Source of the DNA: Gloeophyllum trabeum ATCC 11539
Lineage: Eukaryota > Basidiomycota > Agaricomycetes > Gloeophyllales > Gloeophyllaceae
Length of the DNA stretch: 64,000 bases
Direction: 5' to 3'
Assembly: GCF_000344685.1 (NCBI RefSeq)
Contig: NW_006920411.1
Coordinates: forward strand, 280,614 to 344,613
Of the stretch, positions 10,619-24,744 are shown in pieces (within the stretch, counting starts at the first letter, position 1; each line of letters starts with the position of its first letter). Made by a program: the position numbers and the translations under genes. A model generated the notes under the pieces. The model did no database searches. It saw only the letters and a program-made list of their open reading frames with translations, and had not been told where the DNA came from.

Positions 10619-13000
10619 TTAAGGATGCGGCACTTGGGGAGGTATCCAGCTCACGGCAACAGAGTTCGGTCTGAGAACTCGAACGACGCAACGATGATGA
10701 ATATCAGGACTGTCTGGATCTCGGTATATCGAGGTATGGTCTACGCCTTCAACCCCATGCCTTCATAAAACACCGTCAGGGCTGGAGTATAAGATATGGC
10801 GGCTGACTCACATAGAACGAAAGTGTAGACTCATATATTGTAGGGGCACTCTGGCACGGCAAATGCCACAGAAATAAGAAGTGGATGCTTCCCGGCAACA
10901 GCATGCGATTGGAGGACGTATTGACGGTATTTCCCTTTCATGGAGCCGTTCCAGCGTTCGAATGTATGCAGCTGAAGCGTCATCTAGTTTCGTCCAAGAT
11001 ATGTGGCCGATATTCCCTGTATGTTGCTTCAAAGCATGCTCGATCTATAAAAGTCATAAAAAACAGGCGCGCAACCGAGTACCTGCGTGGTACTCACCGC
11101 GGTCCTCCAGGTCATACAGTACAGAGTCGAATTAGTGCTGCAAGTGTTACACATGAATCTCCAATCAAGCGCGTCCATGTCCTTCGCGAATGTGAAGCTG
11201 GAACTGTGGCCACCGAGCCTTACCAGTGTCGCCGCAACTTCAGCAGCCTCTGCATGATGCGCGATTTTTTTACCGTCGAAATTCCAAGGTTCGTGGCCGA
11301 GGGCCTTGAAAGTCGACCACTGTTCGGCGGACCTGTCCTTCACTGCATAATTTAAAGCGGTCATGTGGTGGTGGCACAGAATCCTCGGATAGTTCAGAAT
11401 CTCGTCGCAGCCGGTGCAGACTCCGACGCACTTGAACCAAGTAGTCGCCAGATCCAGTCTTCGAATGTCGTATCCCGGCAGTCCATACGGGCTCCAAGGT
11501 ACCAGGCTGAGCAGGAAGTTCTCTGCCCTTCCCCGCCAGAAGAAGGCTAATTCACGAAGCCGGGGGATGAGCTGAATCATCGCGCTGTGGACGTGGTAGT
11601 CTTCGGGAGATTCCATCAAAGCCTGGAACTCCTCCATGTCGCAGAAATCTGCTACACTTGGCAAGAGCTGATCCAGGCGGAGACTGGAAGCATACGCTTG
11701 CACTACTTTGGCCAGGATCGCCTGGCGGTGCCTAATCAATCTTCTACGCTCCTCTGTTTCGCGCTGGGCCCTCATATCATCGAGGAACCTCTCCAATTCT
11801 GCTTGAATCGCGGCCCAACCTTAGAAATACCGAAAAGTGAGTCAATCTGGCGGTGAAGGGAGGAAGGCCATACCTTTGTCCGTAAGCACCTTAGTCTCCC
11901 TGACATGTTGGTGGGCGGAGAAAGTTCCTGGTTTCCATTCGTCCAGTTTGCGCAGCTCCGCGGTCCATCCAAGCGCGCCTAGTCTTTCCCGAATTCTTCG
12001 CGCAAGGCTTAGCTTCCAACATGCGAGAAGTTGTGTCATTGCCACTTACGCTCTTTCGCGCTCTTGCCTGATATCGTGCAGCTCATCCGAGCGTCTGCGG
12101 CGCGTCTCCGCTTCCCATATAACACAAGCTTGGGCGTGCTTTAAGTAATGTTCAATAACGGTAAAGGGGCAGTATTGGAAGGACATACGTATGCTATTGA
12201 CCGTTTACGTTCTTGCTTGGCCAACACGAATTTGGCTAGCTCCTCCTTGTCTCCGTAGACCTGCATAAACTGTTTGAGAAGCTCCTCGCCTTCGGCCCTG
12301 CCGAAGAACAACTCAGTCCGACCTGTAAGAGTAAATTGGTTGAATGGGTATTACAGATGACTTCAGAGCACGAACCATTGCGGGTGACCAGATCGCATGG
12401 CACCGCGTTGAGAAAATCAGGATAAAACGCTTTCGGCACGTCGAGTGTGTCGAGGAACATGACGAATCTAGACTCATAAATTATACATTTGTTCGAAATG
12501 GATGAAAATACAGACGTACCTGTACCCGAAGCAAGTACTGCAGCACCTCGTCCGACAGTTCCAGTATACCTTCTGAGCTCGGGAGAGGCAGAACTAAACG
12601 TCCGCCAATGAGATAAGTTTAGAGTAATTCAAAACGGTATGTACTCACATAGCATCGGGTGTCGAAGAGGAGGCGTATATAGGCCGGCTCTATCAAGTCC
12701 TCAGGGCACGGAGGCAGCCCCTCAATAGTTTTGAGAGTTTCCCGCCAGATCCACCGGCTTTCACGAGACATGAGGTATTTCCGCAGGGCCTTGGTAGTCC
12801 ATGACATGCGCAGCAGGTCAAGGGGATGGAGCCATATGAATATCTGGATGGCGTAAACTCGCCTCTACCCAGCTGCTGTGCAATGTACGACGTACCTGAT
12901 CAATTATGTCTCGCGGCTGTAGTAGTAGTTGCTGAATATTTCCGCGGGTGCCTCGAGTGGCACGCACTTGACCTGACAAAGGAAATGCGTCGGTTCGCAT
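10619..13000 (-). CDS. F-box protein with zinc-binding tail
   Basis: A 635-residue protein in ten exons: 13000-12896, 12843-12649, 12593-12520, 12467-12376, 12322-12189, 12138-12050, 11995-11874, 11819-11098, 11044-10812, 10760-10619. The F-box (about residues 27-70; LQPRDIIDQ joined to IFIWLHPLDLL) should dock onto Skp1 in an SCF ubiquitin ligase. It is followed by a CYFC-x10-C-x3-C-x2-C cluster. A Glu/Arg-rich helical region and a second cysteine cluster near the C terminus (CNTC, CCC, CGIC) follow. Mushroom genomes carry large expanded families of this type; the target protein is unknown. The last intron (10811-10761) is inferred from size and phase; without it the protein stops at RSM just after 10812. 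The start is uncertain, since upstream sequence to about 13300 could hold another 5' exon. Confidence 0.85.
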
Positions 13001-14271
13001 TCGCGTTCATATGTTCATAATTAACACAAACCTCTGGGTCCAGCCATTGAGGACAAATGTCTCGTCGTACAGAGGCGCAGCTGCAATGGGATGGCGCCGA
13101 CGAGACGAGGCTGGGCCGTTAAATATCGCGATCATAATGGGTGGCTCAATCTGCGGGTGCGGTGGCTGCAGTTTGACGAGTGACTTGGGTTCTTTCTGCT
13201 CTGCCCGAATCTTCGTCATGGCAACGCCGTTTCGTGAATTCACCGAAGCCGAAAGGGACGACTGTGAATCGGTTCTTTGAAGGTGCGAAATCTCGACCAA
13301 ACAATGGAGCCCGGGTCGTGCTTCCAGTCGACAGAACCAGGGATAAGAGGGACGCTTTTAGTACGTTACCGATACACCGGAGTGGCTTGTCCATGAAAGC
13401 CATGATTTGCGGTCCCTGTGATGCACAATGTCGTGTAGAACAATGGCCTGATGGGTCGGCTTTGCTGTTGAGTGGCACTCGTAGACATGCCTGCAAGGTG
13501 GAAACGGGCTATGCTACATTCAAGGAGGGCCCATGTAAACTATTTAGCACAGCCTATTTACTGCTATATGAGTGTCAGTGCATCGCGAGCGAGTAGAGCA
13601 AGTGCGCACGCACACCCTTGCTTGGAACGACGGTGGATGCTGTTCCAAAGTTGTACACATCCCGCACAAGCTGTATCGTATATAGTTACAGATCAGCCTG
13701 CAACAGGATTGCGACTAGACAAGCAATTCTTCAGAGGCAAAGCCATAACGTCCCTGAACGCGTTTCATGAGTGGCGAGGCTGAACTTAAGGATCGTCCGA
13801 AGCGCTGTGCAGCGTGGCGGGATGCCTGATATGGAATACCAGCTGCCTAATCCGTCCATGTCTTGAGTAATAGACCAAGTCCCCAAGCAGCTCATGCTGT
13901 CTAATTCTCCGCTGCTTGAGCTACATCGAGGCTTTATAAAAGCAACTGCTTGAGTGATTCTGCTATGGAATTCTCCTTCCTCCTTCCCTCCCCCTGGACC
14001 CCACCACTATCCTCAGTTCGAACACCTTCCATGACGGCTCCTGACGCCCTTCTGTCTTCTCTATAGAATTATTTTCTGCTTATACTTTCAGACATTTGCT
14101 CAGGTGGAAGTTGCATAGGCTCATGCGGACCAGCCCCCCTTTGTCCGATTCTCGAGCCTCCTCTGGTATCGTCGATGACCGAATATGGGAACACCACGTG
14201 TCGGGATCTTGACTATTCCCCGATCGTAATTGGACCTTTACACGTCGCTCACGCCGGTCCATAGGTTAAGG
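13001..14271. other. divergent promoter region between F-box and SEC27 genes
   Basis: No independent gene is supported. Minus-strand open stretches at 13496-13146 and 13300-13007 may contain an unplaced first exon of the F-box gene but could not be spliced in the right phase. A TATAAAAG sequence at 13935-13942 lies about 330 nt before the SEC27 start. A pyrimidine-rich tract occurs near 13975-14010. Confidence 0.5.
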
Positions 14272-17200
14272 ATGTTACTAGACGTCAATGTGAGTAGCAT
14301 CAATGTCGTGGAATGGTAAACTCTGACCTAGTCCCCAGAGAAGATTCTTCCAGCGGACAGACCGCGTAAAAGGCGTCGACTTTCATCCGACCGAGCCGTG
14401 GCTGTTGACCGGCCTGTACAACGGCTCAGTGAACATCTACAACCATGAGACGGGCGCGTTGGTCAGGACGTTCGAAGTCGCTGAAGTACCCGTGCGCTGT
14501 GTCCGATTTATCCCTCGGAAAAACTGGTTCGTCGCCGGCTGTGACGACTTCCACGTTCGTGTCTTCAATTACAACACACACGAAAAGGTCATCGCGTTCG
14601 AAGCGCACCCCGACTACATTCGATGTCTGACGGTGCATCCGACGGCGAGCATCGTGCTCACGGGAAGTGATGACATGACGATCCGGGCATGGGACTGGGA
14701 GAAGGGATGGAAGTGTATTCAGGTGAGTATATGCGCTGATATGTGCTGTGAGCGCTACCGACACCATGCAGGTGTATGAAGGGCACACCCACTACATCAT
14801 GAATATTGCTATCAACCCCAAGGACACCAATACATTCGCATCAGCATGTCTCGACCATAATGTCAAGATGTGGTCCCTTGGCTCCTCCACTGCTAATTTC
14901 ACTATGGAAGCGCACCCTAGCGGTGTGAACTATGTGGAATTCTACCCCGGTCCTGATAAGCCATATCTCGTAACCTGTGGGGACGATAACACTGTGAAGG
15001 TCTGGGATTATCTCAGCAAGAGCTGCGTGCAGACTATGCAAAGTCACACAAATAATGTTTCCTTTGCGGTGTTTCACCCTAACCTCCCTATCATCATCAG
15101 TGGAAGCGAGGACGGGACAGTGAAGATCTGGAACAGTGGGACGTATCGGCTCGAGAACACCCTAAGCTACGCACTGGAGCGGGCATGGTGTGTCTCGCTG
15201 CGCAAAGATGCGAACGAGGTAGCGGTGGGGTTCGACGAGGGCGTCGTGATCATCAAAGTGAGTGTATGCTCTCTTATGATGATTAGTATGTTTATGGAGC
15301 CATGCTAGCTCGGCCGGGACGAACCTACATTCAGCATGGACCCGTCGGGCAAGCTAGTTTACACCCGTAACCAGGAAGTTCTGTCGGCAAACCTGCAGAC
15401 GCTGCAAGACGATGTAACGGCGGAGGGCACCCGGATACCGGTGTCCGTCAAGGAGCTGGGCTCCACGGAAGTCTTCCCCACCGCGCTCATCCACTCGCCA
15501 AACGGCAGATTCGTTACTGTTGTTGGTGATGGCGAGTACATCATCTACACTGCGCTTGCATGGCGGAATAAGGCCTTCGGCAACGGCAACTCCTTTGCGT
15601 GGGCTGGTGACTCGAATACGTATGCGGTGCTGGAGGGTAAGACGAAGGTGCGGGTGTACAAGAGTTTCCGCGAACGAGGGGGCGCGGGGATGAAAGGTGC
15701 TGGGACGTGGGCCATCGAAGGGTTGCATGGCGGCACCTTGCTTGGAGCGAGGGGTAATGGGTTTGTCTTGTTCTGGGATTGGGAGACCGGTGAGATCGTG
15801 CGGAGGATCGAGGTTGATGCACAAAATGTGAGTTCCTCCTTTCGTTAGTGCGCCTTCTCAGCTCAATATGTCTCTTGCAATAGGTCTTCTGGTCAGGGAC
15901 TGGCCAGCTTGTAGCGATCAGCACGAAGGACTCTTTCTACGTCCTTCGGTTCGACCGCGACGCTTACACGTCAAAACTCGAGGAGGGCGCTGACATCGGC
16001 GACGAAGGCGTTGAAGAAGCATTCGACGTGGTTGCCGAAGTCCCAGAGAGGTACGCCGTTTGGCAATTGACCCGGGTGTGCGTCTTACTGACTTTTCTGC
16101 AGTGTCAAGACTGCGAAGTGGATAGGGGATTGCTTCATCTACACAAATAGCAACAATCGCCTGAACTACTTTGTGGGCACGGAGTCGTATACCATCACTC
16201 AATTCGATACGTGAGTACGAGTCAGCCTGCATGGTCGGCCTTGCTAATGATTTTTGTAGACCACTGTACCTGATGGGATACATCCCGGCACATAATCGTG
16301 TCTACCTGGGCGACAAGGATGTGAACGTGTACGCTTACACCCTGGCACTCAGTCTGGTGGAATATCAGACTGCAGTGCTAAGGGGTGATATGGAAGCAGC
16401 CGAGGAGATACTGCCGACCATTCCCAAGGACCAGCGGAATAAAGTCGCCCGCTTTTTGGAGGGCAGAGGTAAGTCCGGTGTTCCGAATTCACCGCATCAC
16501 TGCAACTGAGGGACCGTCAGACTTGAAGGAGCTCGCTCTTCAAGTAGCCACCGACCCGGATCAAAAGTTCGATCTCGCCATACAGCTAGATGATCTCGAC
16601 ACTGCCCTTGGGATCGCGCGGTCCGTCCCCGAGTCAGAAGCAGAGTCTAAGTGGAAGGCGTTGGGAGACCGCGCTCTGGCCGTCTGGCGGTTCGATCTCG
16701 CGAGAGAATGCTTCGAGAAGGCTGGAGACCTAAGTGCTCTCATGTTGCTATTGCTCTCAATAGGAGATCGAGACGGGTTGTCTAAATTGGCTCATGCTGC
16801 TGGTGAGTCTACTTGTGGCGCTTCCGTTGCATGAGCATGAGGTGACTCAGATGCTTTGCATTTCTAGAGGAGAAGGGTGCGAATAACCTCGCGTTCGCAA
16901 CGCTTTTCCAACTCGGCAACACGAAAGCCTGCGTTGACTTATTAATAAAGACAGAACGTATCCCAGAGGCTGCTATGTTTGCGCGAACCTATTCTCCGAG
17001 GTTAGTTCCACCGCAGCGGTGTGTTCCCGAGAAAGTACTGAGCTTGTCCGCTATGCAGTCAAGTACCCAGGACGGTCGACGCGTGGCGGGATGACCTGGT
17101 TGCGAAGAACCGGAAGAAGATCGCGGCGTCCATAGCCAATCCGAAGGAGAACCCAGAGCTGTTCGAGGAAGGCTGGGAGGACGCGCTCGCACGTGAAGAG

Positions 17201-17360
17201 GCTGCGTTGCAGGCTGCTCCTTCGGCTGCAGTCAACGGCGAGGGGGGTGCGTGGCAAGATATCTACGTCCATTTCAATTTGCGATGCTAACTTACTCACA
17301 GGGCTTGACAAGTCCGCTTCGTCGGACGATTCTGAAGGTGTTTTGGTGGACGCATCGTAG
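14272..17360 (+). CDS. SEC27: COPI coatomer subunit beta'
   Basis: An 850-residue coat protein of COPI vesicles, which carry cargo from Golgi to ER and recognise dilysine tails. Exons: 14272-14289, 14339-14722, 14772-15257, 15309-15827, 15884-16050, 16103-16210, 16260-16468, 16521-16802, 16868-17000, 17059-17246, 17302-17360. It begins MLLDVNRRFFQRTDRVKG, and the first third is a WD40 propeller (VDFHPTEPWLLTGLYNG, GSDDMTIRAWDWEKGW, CGDDNTVKVWDY, GSEDGTVKIWNSG). A second propeller and an alpha-solenoid follow. Length and order match the family closely. The first coding exon is only 18 nt. This is a single-copy housekeeping gene and a good syntenic anchor. Confidence 0.98.
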
Positions 17361-17702
17361 GTGCGACGTTTACTCTAGTCGTATTGTATATTCCTTGGAC
17401 TCTTCTATGTAATCCAGTTTATAACCTCAATAAAAGGGCCACTAAACACGGACCTAGACCTCCTGGTATACCCGGAAATTGATCGAGAACCTATGTTTGC
17501 ATCACCGTTTTTCTGGCAAGTGCTCGAGAGTGCTCGTGGCGGAAGGCAGTTCCCGTGCGAACGGTTGCCAGAACAGGCTTCACACGACGCACGCGGGGGA
17601 ACGTCGACTTCGCCTCCCACCGTTCCTTTGCCTCTTCATCTGACGACGTCGCAGACAGCCTCGACAGCGGGCGTGTCGTTCTTTTCCTTTCCTTTGTAGG
17701 CC
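17361..17702. other. intergenic, chitin synthase promoter
   Basis: The 342 nt between SEC27 and the chitin synthase contain no gene. A short pyrimidine-rich stretch (17680-17696) ends just before the chitin synthase start codon, as is common in fungal promoters. Confidence 0.5.
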
Positions 17703-20700
17703 ATGGCCTCCGCGTCGGCAAACCAGGCCGTTCACTCTGGCGACCTCGTCGACCTTGTTTCACACTCGGCATCTGCAACGGTCTACCCCTCCGATGACAC
17801 AATACTCTCTGTTCTCCAAGCTCGCTTTCGCTCTGATTTACCTTACACCCGAATCAACACATCCCACCTTGTCGTGGTTAATCCGTATAAAACACTCGCG
17901 AACCTGAACGACTCGAGCGCGAAGGAGTATGAGGAGAGGTCTTACAAGGACACGAGTCTGCCCTTGGGGCAGTCGGGGCCGCCGCTACCACCTCATTTGT
18001 ACGATCTGGCGGGAAAGATGTACCTGCTCATGAGGAGGAGAGCCGAGTCCCAATCCGTGGTGTTCCGGTGCGTCATTATGCGTATTTGCCAGCCGTATTT
18101 CTAGCCTGACTTGTGTCACAAGAGGTATCACCGGTTCTGGCAAGTCTTCCAGCAGCAAGGTCGTCGTGGAGCAGCTGCTTCGTCTCTCATCACATTCCAA
18201 AAGGGAATCAAAACTTGCGGAGCAAGTGAAATCTTTGAATACGTTGCTCGACTCGTTTGGAAATGCGAAGACGCTCATGAACCCCAACGCATCGAGACAC
18301 AGCCGGTACCTCGAGTTGCACTTCAACGAGCGTGGTCGTATCGGCTCCGCGAAGGTGCTGACGTGGGGCTTGGACAAGTCGCGGCTGAATCACCTGTCGC
18401 ACGAGGAGCGTACGTACCACATCTTCTACCAGTTATTGGCCGGGGCGAAGCGGGAAGAGCGGGATTTCTACAACTTGGAGGATCCGTCCGACTATGCCCT
18501 ATTAGCGTCCTCAGGATGCTACCGGCTGCCGGCGGGGCCCTTCAGCGACGACAGCATCGCGATGGAGGAGCTACGAGCCGCGATGAAGACGCTAGGGTTC
18601 AAGCCCAAGCACATCTCGTCCATCTTCAATCTTGTCGTCGCTATCCTCTTGCTCGGTAACCTGCAGTTTGGTGAAGCGGACGCCCGCGATGTGTCGGCGT
18701 ACGTTATGAACACGCAGGTGCTGGAGCAGGCGGCTCGTCTGCTCGGCGTGTCCGCGGATGATCTTGGTCAGACGCTGACCAACAAGACCAATTACGTTCG
18801 GAAGGAGCTGTACACCGTCTTACTGAACGCTGAGCAGAGCGCCGCACAGCGGGACTCGTTTGTCCGGGATCTCTACGCCATCCTCTTTGCATATGTCGTT
18901 GAGAGCGCTAACCACCGCATTGCACCGAGCTCTCAAGACCCTCCTCCTTCGACGCAGATCGTGCTCTTCGATCAGCCGGGTCACCAGTCCAAGGGCCCGA
19001 CCGGCACCAATTCGATGGCCTTCACCAACGCGCCTCTTATCTCTGCGTACGGTCACAATGGGTTCGACGAGTTCTGCATCAACTTTGCCGACGAGGTCGT
19101 GCATTCGTATGTCGTGCGGAACATCTTCGAGGACAGTGTGGGGCTGAATAGCCAGCTGACCGGCGATGGTGTGTCTTTAACACCTATCACAACCATGGAT
19201 AATGGCGCCTGCATTGAGCTTCTCAGAGGTACGACTCTCAGCGAACGCGCTCACCGCAAACCCGGAGGGATCTTGGGCGTGATGAACAAGGCTTGTTCGT
19301 CGTACAAGTCTGGTAAGAGTAGTGAGAAGAAGGATGAGGATATGTTACAGGACCTGGTCGAGAAGTTTGGCGTCCATGCCTCCTTCGTTTCCAGCCCCAG
19401 CATGGGAGGTCAGGCTGACAGGAACCTCTTCGGCATCAATCATTACGCCGGAAGTGTTTCGTATGATGTGACAGGTTTCGTCGAGAAGGATGCCGACCTC
19501 CTGGACTCAGCCTTCGTGACCATGCTCCGCGGCTCGTCAGAGTCCTTCGTCTCCAAGCTATTTTCAGGTCCCAGCTTGGCTGCAGAGCGTCACCCTCGGG
19601 ACGAAGGTATCATCGTCCAGGCTCAAGTCTCATCACAGCCTTTACGCCAGCCAACTCGCATCATCGCCGCGGATGGGTCGGTACAAGCGTCAGGCGAAGA
19701 GCACCCTCGGTTAGATCCTGGAAAGGTGTACCCTGTTACCACACAGCTCAACTACAACCTTTCCGAGATCCTATCGAACATCGACCGCACTCGATTATGG
19801 ACAGTGTCCTGCATTCGACCCAACGACTCAGGCTCTGCCAACTCGTTCGACAAGCGACGGGTTAAGGCGCAGATCCGGGCCTTGCTCCTGCCTGATATTG
19901 TTGCACGGCGTAAGCAGGACTTCATGGTTGACTACGAGAAGTCGGCATTCTGCGACCGATACGTACCGACAATGCGTGGGGAGGAGGCGGACCGGATCCA
20001 CCAGTGCGCTGCTGCGAACGGATGGCGGGAGGGCGTGGACTACTTGCTTGGTCATAGATCGATATGGCTGACGTATGACGCCTGGAAGATGGTCGAGGAC
20101 CCGCTGCGTGCGGCGGAGAAGGAGAGGAAGCCGTCCGACGAGGATGCGGTGGAAGACGCTGCATACCCGGATGATGCTACTGAGGTCACTCACCATTCGA
20201 CGGGCGGGCCTATGGTCCAGAGTGGCTATGGTGACAGTGCAGATAACCTGCTGTTGGCCAGGACGGGCGCCGATGGCCAGCAGTACCGCGATCCCAATAA
20301 CCAAAGTTACTATGGGTCAGGTGGCCTTCGTACGCCCAACGCTCCTGCGTACAGCGATGCCGACAACAGTGTTTGGGAGTCTGATTATGACAAGAAGGAT
20401 GGGTCTCCTGGTGACCGCTCGCCTTACGAGCCGTCTAAGGAGGGCGGGGGGATGGTCGTGAAAGAGGCGCCGAATGCAGTTGAAGAAGTGCCTACTAGTC
20501 GTTCGCGACGTATGTGGCTCTGGGTTGTATGGGGTATAACATGGTGGATACCGTCGTTCGTCCTGAACAAAGTGGGTCGCATGAAGCGGCCTGACGTGAG
20601 ACTAGCTTGGAGGGAAAAGGTGGCCATTTTCGTACTCATCTTCCTGCTGAACGGAATCGTCGTGTTCTACATCGTCGAGTTCGGCCGGCTCCTGTGCCCC

Positions 20701-23700
20701 AATTTCGATAAGGCATGGGGGACGAACGAGGTTGCCCAGCACACTGGAAACAACGACTGGTGGGTTGCGATCCAGGGCGAAGTATACGATTTCTCCAACT
20801 TCATCCACGGGGACCATAGTGATATCCAGGGCGAGGCTAGCAATGGTCAGGATACTCTCGAGACCCTGGCCGGCACTGATATGACGGACTACTTCCCGCC
20901 ACCGCTCTATTTGGCCTGTCCCAATCTGGTCAACGACAAGACCATGGCTTTGCAGTATGCGAACTTCACCCCCCTAATACCCACTGCCGTGCATACTTCT
21001 GGTCCCTTGGCCTCGGACGCAAACAGTAAGCTCCACGATGACAATTGGTATACGGACACGTTCCTGCCCAAAATCAAGAACTATCATAAAGGGCCCTTGG
21101 TATACTCCAAGAACGATATTGCGTCGGCTGCCTCCACTGACGGTGGTAACACTGATATACGGTAAATCTTTCCTTTTTAATCCACGAGTACCTGCCCAAT
21201 CCTAATGTGCTCGCAGCAACTGGGTCATATGGCAAAACCAAGTCTATGATCTTACGGATTACATCAATACCCAAAGCGTCTTGGGCGGCACGAATAGTGC
21301 CTATAGTTTCCTAGACAGTGATCTGGTCGATATATTCAAGCAGCAACCCGGTCAAGATGTCACGGATGCCTTGAACAAGGTGTACGCGGGAATGGATGCG
21401 CAAACTCGGAATCTGAACCAAGTTTGTTTGAGAAATGCATTTTATGTTGGAGAGATGGACTTCCGGAAGACCGCAAGATGTCAAGTTCAGAACTATCTCT
21501 TACTGATATTCTCAGCTATTCTCATGGCGTCCATGGTCCTCAAATGTGAGCGTAAATCAATGCGTAGACTGTCATATACTTACATTGCATGCTAGTCTTG
21601 TCTGCCTTACAGCTCTCACCGAAGCGCAATCCGGAAATGCTTGACAAATTCGTTTTATGCCAAGTCCCTTGTTACACCGAGGGCGAGGAATCGTTGCGAC
21701 GAACTATTGATTCCCTCGCCGCTCTTAACTATGACGACAAGCGGAAGCTCATTTTCATGATCTGTGACGGGAACATCATCGGTAGTGGCAACGACAGGAC
21801 GACACCGCGCATTGTCCTTGATATATTGGGGGTCGATCCAAAGCTGGATCCGGAGCCACTTTTGTTCAAGTCAATAGGGGAGGGTTCACGGGCTCTGAAT
21901 TATGGCAAGGTTTACTCTGGTCTGTATGAGTTTGAAGGCCATGTCGTGCCGTGAGTCCCAACATTGTTTGGAATACCATTTACTCTAACTATGATCAGAT
22001 ACATGGTGGTGGTAAAGGTGGGCAAGCCGACGGAGCGGTCCAAGCCCGGCAACCGTGGCAAGCGAGACAGCCAGATCCTTCTTATGTCCTACCTGAACAA
22101 GGTCCATTTTGACTCTCCGATGTCGCCCTTGGAGCTGGAAATCTATCATCAAATGCGTAACGTTATCGGCATTGACCCGGCGTTCTATGAGTACATCTTA
22201 ACTGTCGATGCGGATACGGTGAGTATTGTCGACGTGTCTGGTGAAAACAAATTGCTGACCCCGTGCGCTAGACCGTTACACCGGACTCTGTGAATCGACT
22301 GATTGCCTCATGCTCTGATGACTCGAGTATCATTGGAATATGCGGTGAAACGAGATTAGAGAATGAAGAAGGCTCATGGTGGACGATGATCCAGGTACGT
22401 GTTCCGCCTTTCTGCTCAACCGCACACCACTGACTTGCGCCTTTGAAGGTCTACGAATACTACATCTCCCACCATCTTTCCAAGGCCTTCGAGAGCTTGT
22501 TCGGTTCAGTCACTTGTCTGCCTGGTTGTTTCTCCGTCTATCGCATTCGGACAGCCGACAAAGGTCGCCCTATCATCATCTCCAATCGTATAATTGAGGA
22601 GTACTCTGACCCTAACGTCGACACTTTGCATAAGAAGAATCTCCTTTCGCTCGGTGAAGATCGGTTCTTGACCACCCTTCTGATGAAGCATTTCCCGACC
22701 TTCAAGACCAAGTTCATTCCGGACGCTGTCGCTCACACTATGGCCCCCGAGTCCTGGCGTGTACTATTCTCGCAACGTCGGCGTTGGATCAACTCCACTG
22801 TGCACAACCTTTGCGAATTGGCGTTCCTTCCCGAGCTATTTGGGTTCTGCTGCTTCTCAATGCGATTCTTCGTCTTCGTGGACTTGTTGGGTACGCTTGT
22901 GAGTAGTGATTACGTCGTTGGGAAGGAGGATACTGAATTGTCTTGCTGTTCAGATCCTGCCGGCGACCTGTGCATACGTACGTGGCCTTTCTCGTTGCAT
23001 GTGATTACTTGGAGCTGATCCCGTATGCGTAGCTTGTCTATCTTATTGTCACAGTCGCGACGAAGGCAGCTCCAATTCCATACATCTCAATTGGAATGAT
23101 CGCGGCTGTGTATGGTTTGCAGGTCAGTCTTTCTCGTCTACCGGTACAAATTTCGGACTGAAGGAAGCGGTTAAATCAGGCGATTATCTTCATTCTCAAG
23201 CGAGAGTTCATGCTCTTGGGATGGATGGTTGTCTACATCATCTCGTGCGTCGTTGATTACACATGCGTCTATGCCGAGCCTAATTCTCTTGGCTACAGGT
23301 ATCCTGTCTACAGCTTCTTCCTGCCTATATACTCCTTCTGGTTCATGGATGACTTCAGTTGGGGTAACACTCGGCTTGTCATCGGTGAAGGCAGTAACAA
23401 GAAGGTCGTCATGAACGATGATGAGAAGTATGACGAGTCCATGATCCCGCTCAAGAAATTTAGTGGTATGTTGCCTACTTGCTATACCGTGGATGACTGG
23501 TTCTGACCCATTGTCTAACGCAGAATACGAAGCGGAGGCATGGGAAACGGGCTCTCGCCATTCTGATGAGACGCAACGGACAGGCAGGACCGGACGCACT
23601 GGATATAGCAGCAAGCCTCGCTCGCGTTCGCACGCACCTGGCTCTCGGGGCGAATCACCACACCCGTATAACCAGTCATCCCAAGCAGGCGACTTCTACC

Positions 23701-24349
23701 GTGATACGAACGTCCTTAGCTCGCCTAATCAGCGGTTGAGGAGCCAACCCTCACAGGGCCAGATGTCGCAATATGGAGGGGGACAGGCCGGCTCGATGTA
23801 TGGCGGCCAGATGCCACAGCTGCCCTTCATGCCGTTTGGCGGTGGACCGGGATCGGTGGCGGGTTCTGAGCGCGGCGGTCCGATGTTGCCTCCACTGGGG
23901 TACCAACACACCGGCAGCGTCTATGGAGTGCCAATGGCTGCGGGGCCGCGTAATACGATGATGACGAACTACAACATGTTCGGCGGCGACTCTCAGTCCG
24001 GATTTGCTCCACCACCATCGATCCCTGCGCTCGGTATGCAGCAAAGACCGATGTCGACGTTCTCCTTGGCTACGTCGGTCAATCCGTTCGCTCAAGCTCC
24101 GCCTAGTATGGACCCCAATCCTACGGATGAGGACTTGTTCAATGCGCTGCGGCTCTATCTTAGCACCCAAGACCTAATGACTGTAACGAAGAAGTGAATC
24201 TTTCTCGTGCTTTTCATATCGTCTTGTGACTGACGAATGTCTGCAGAACTGCTCGCGAGGCCATCCAGGCTCGATTCCCCAAGGCGGACTTGATTTCACG
24301 TAAGGACTTCCTGAACGAATCTATCGACAAGATCCTCTCCGAGTCATAG
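17703..24349 (+). CDS. chitin synthase with myosin motor-like domain (class V type)
   Basis: A 1,999-residue plasma-membrane enzyme that makes chitin from UDP-GlcNAc at growing tips. Exons: 17703-18067, 18123-21161, 21217-21545, 21596-21950, 21999-22218, 22272-22394, 22449-22898, 22954-22977, 23033-23122, 23180-23244, 23299-23465, 23524-24193, 24247-24349. The N-terminal motor-like domain keeps a P-loop (GITGSGKSS, about residues 123-131). Two membrane spans lie near 916-975 and a cytochrome-b5-like segment ([14 protein letters not shown]) near 998. The GT2 core has CDGN (about 1301), DADT (about 1433) and SQRRRW (about 1584-1589), followed by further membrane spans. A Gly/Met/Pro-rich linker and a C-terminal DEK-type module end the protein. 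Exon 8 is 24 nt. Motor residues look reduced compared with true myosins, so anchoring rather than walking is likely. Confidence 0.97.
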
Positions 24350-24744
24350 TAGACTTCGTATCTCTGTTCTCAAGGACTGACTTTACTCTCATCGGACGGT
24401 CTGCGGACAAAGACATTCTGTCTCTAGTGCATCCATTCTCACTCATTTGCATCTCGGACTACTACTTCATGATAGCATCGTTTCAGTTTTTCCGTAGCAA
24501 GAACACTTCTGTATTAGTTCGTGGTTTGGACCGATAGGATAGATTAAATAATGCACACGGGGAGTACGCCCATCCCCATATGTGGCTGTGGCTGCGGGCG
24601 CTTGCAGGGAAATGCTTGGGACGCGTGCCGGCCGGCTGAGGGAAGATGATCTCCCGCTTTGAAGCTGCGATCTGTGTATTATTATAAACGCAGGGCTCGC
24701 AGCTCTCTCAGCACCATCATCTTGCCTGGGGGCCGTCAGATACA
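24350..24744. other. intergenic with TATA-like box
   Basis: Nothing coding was seen. TATAAA at 24684-24689 lies 56 nt before the next start codon and may be its core promoter. Confidence 0.45.

Noticed and set aside
13180..13596. 138-codon plus-strand frame
   Set aside because: Lies opposite the likely 5' region of the F-box gene and has random-looking composition.
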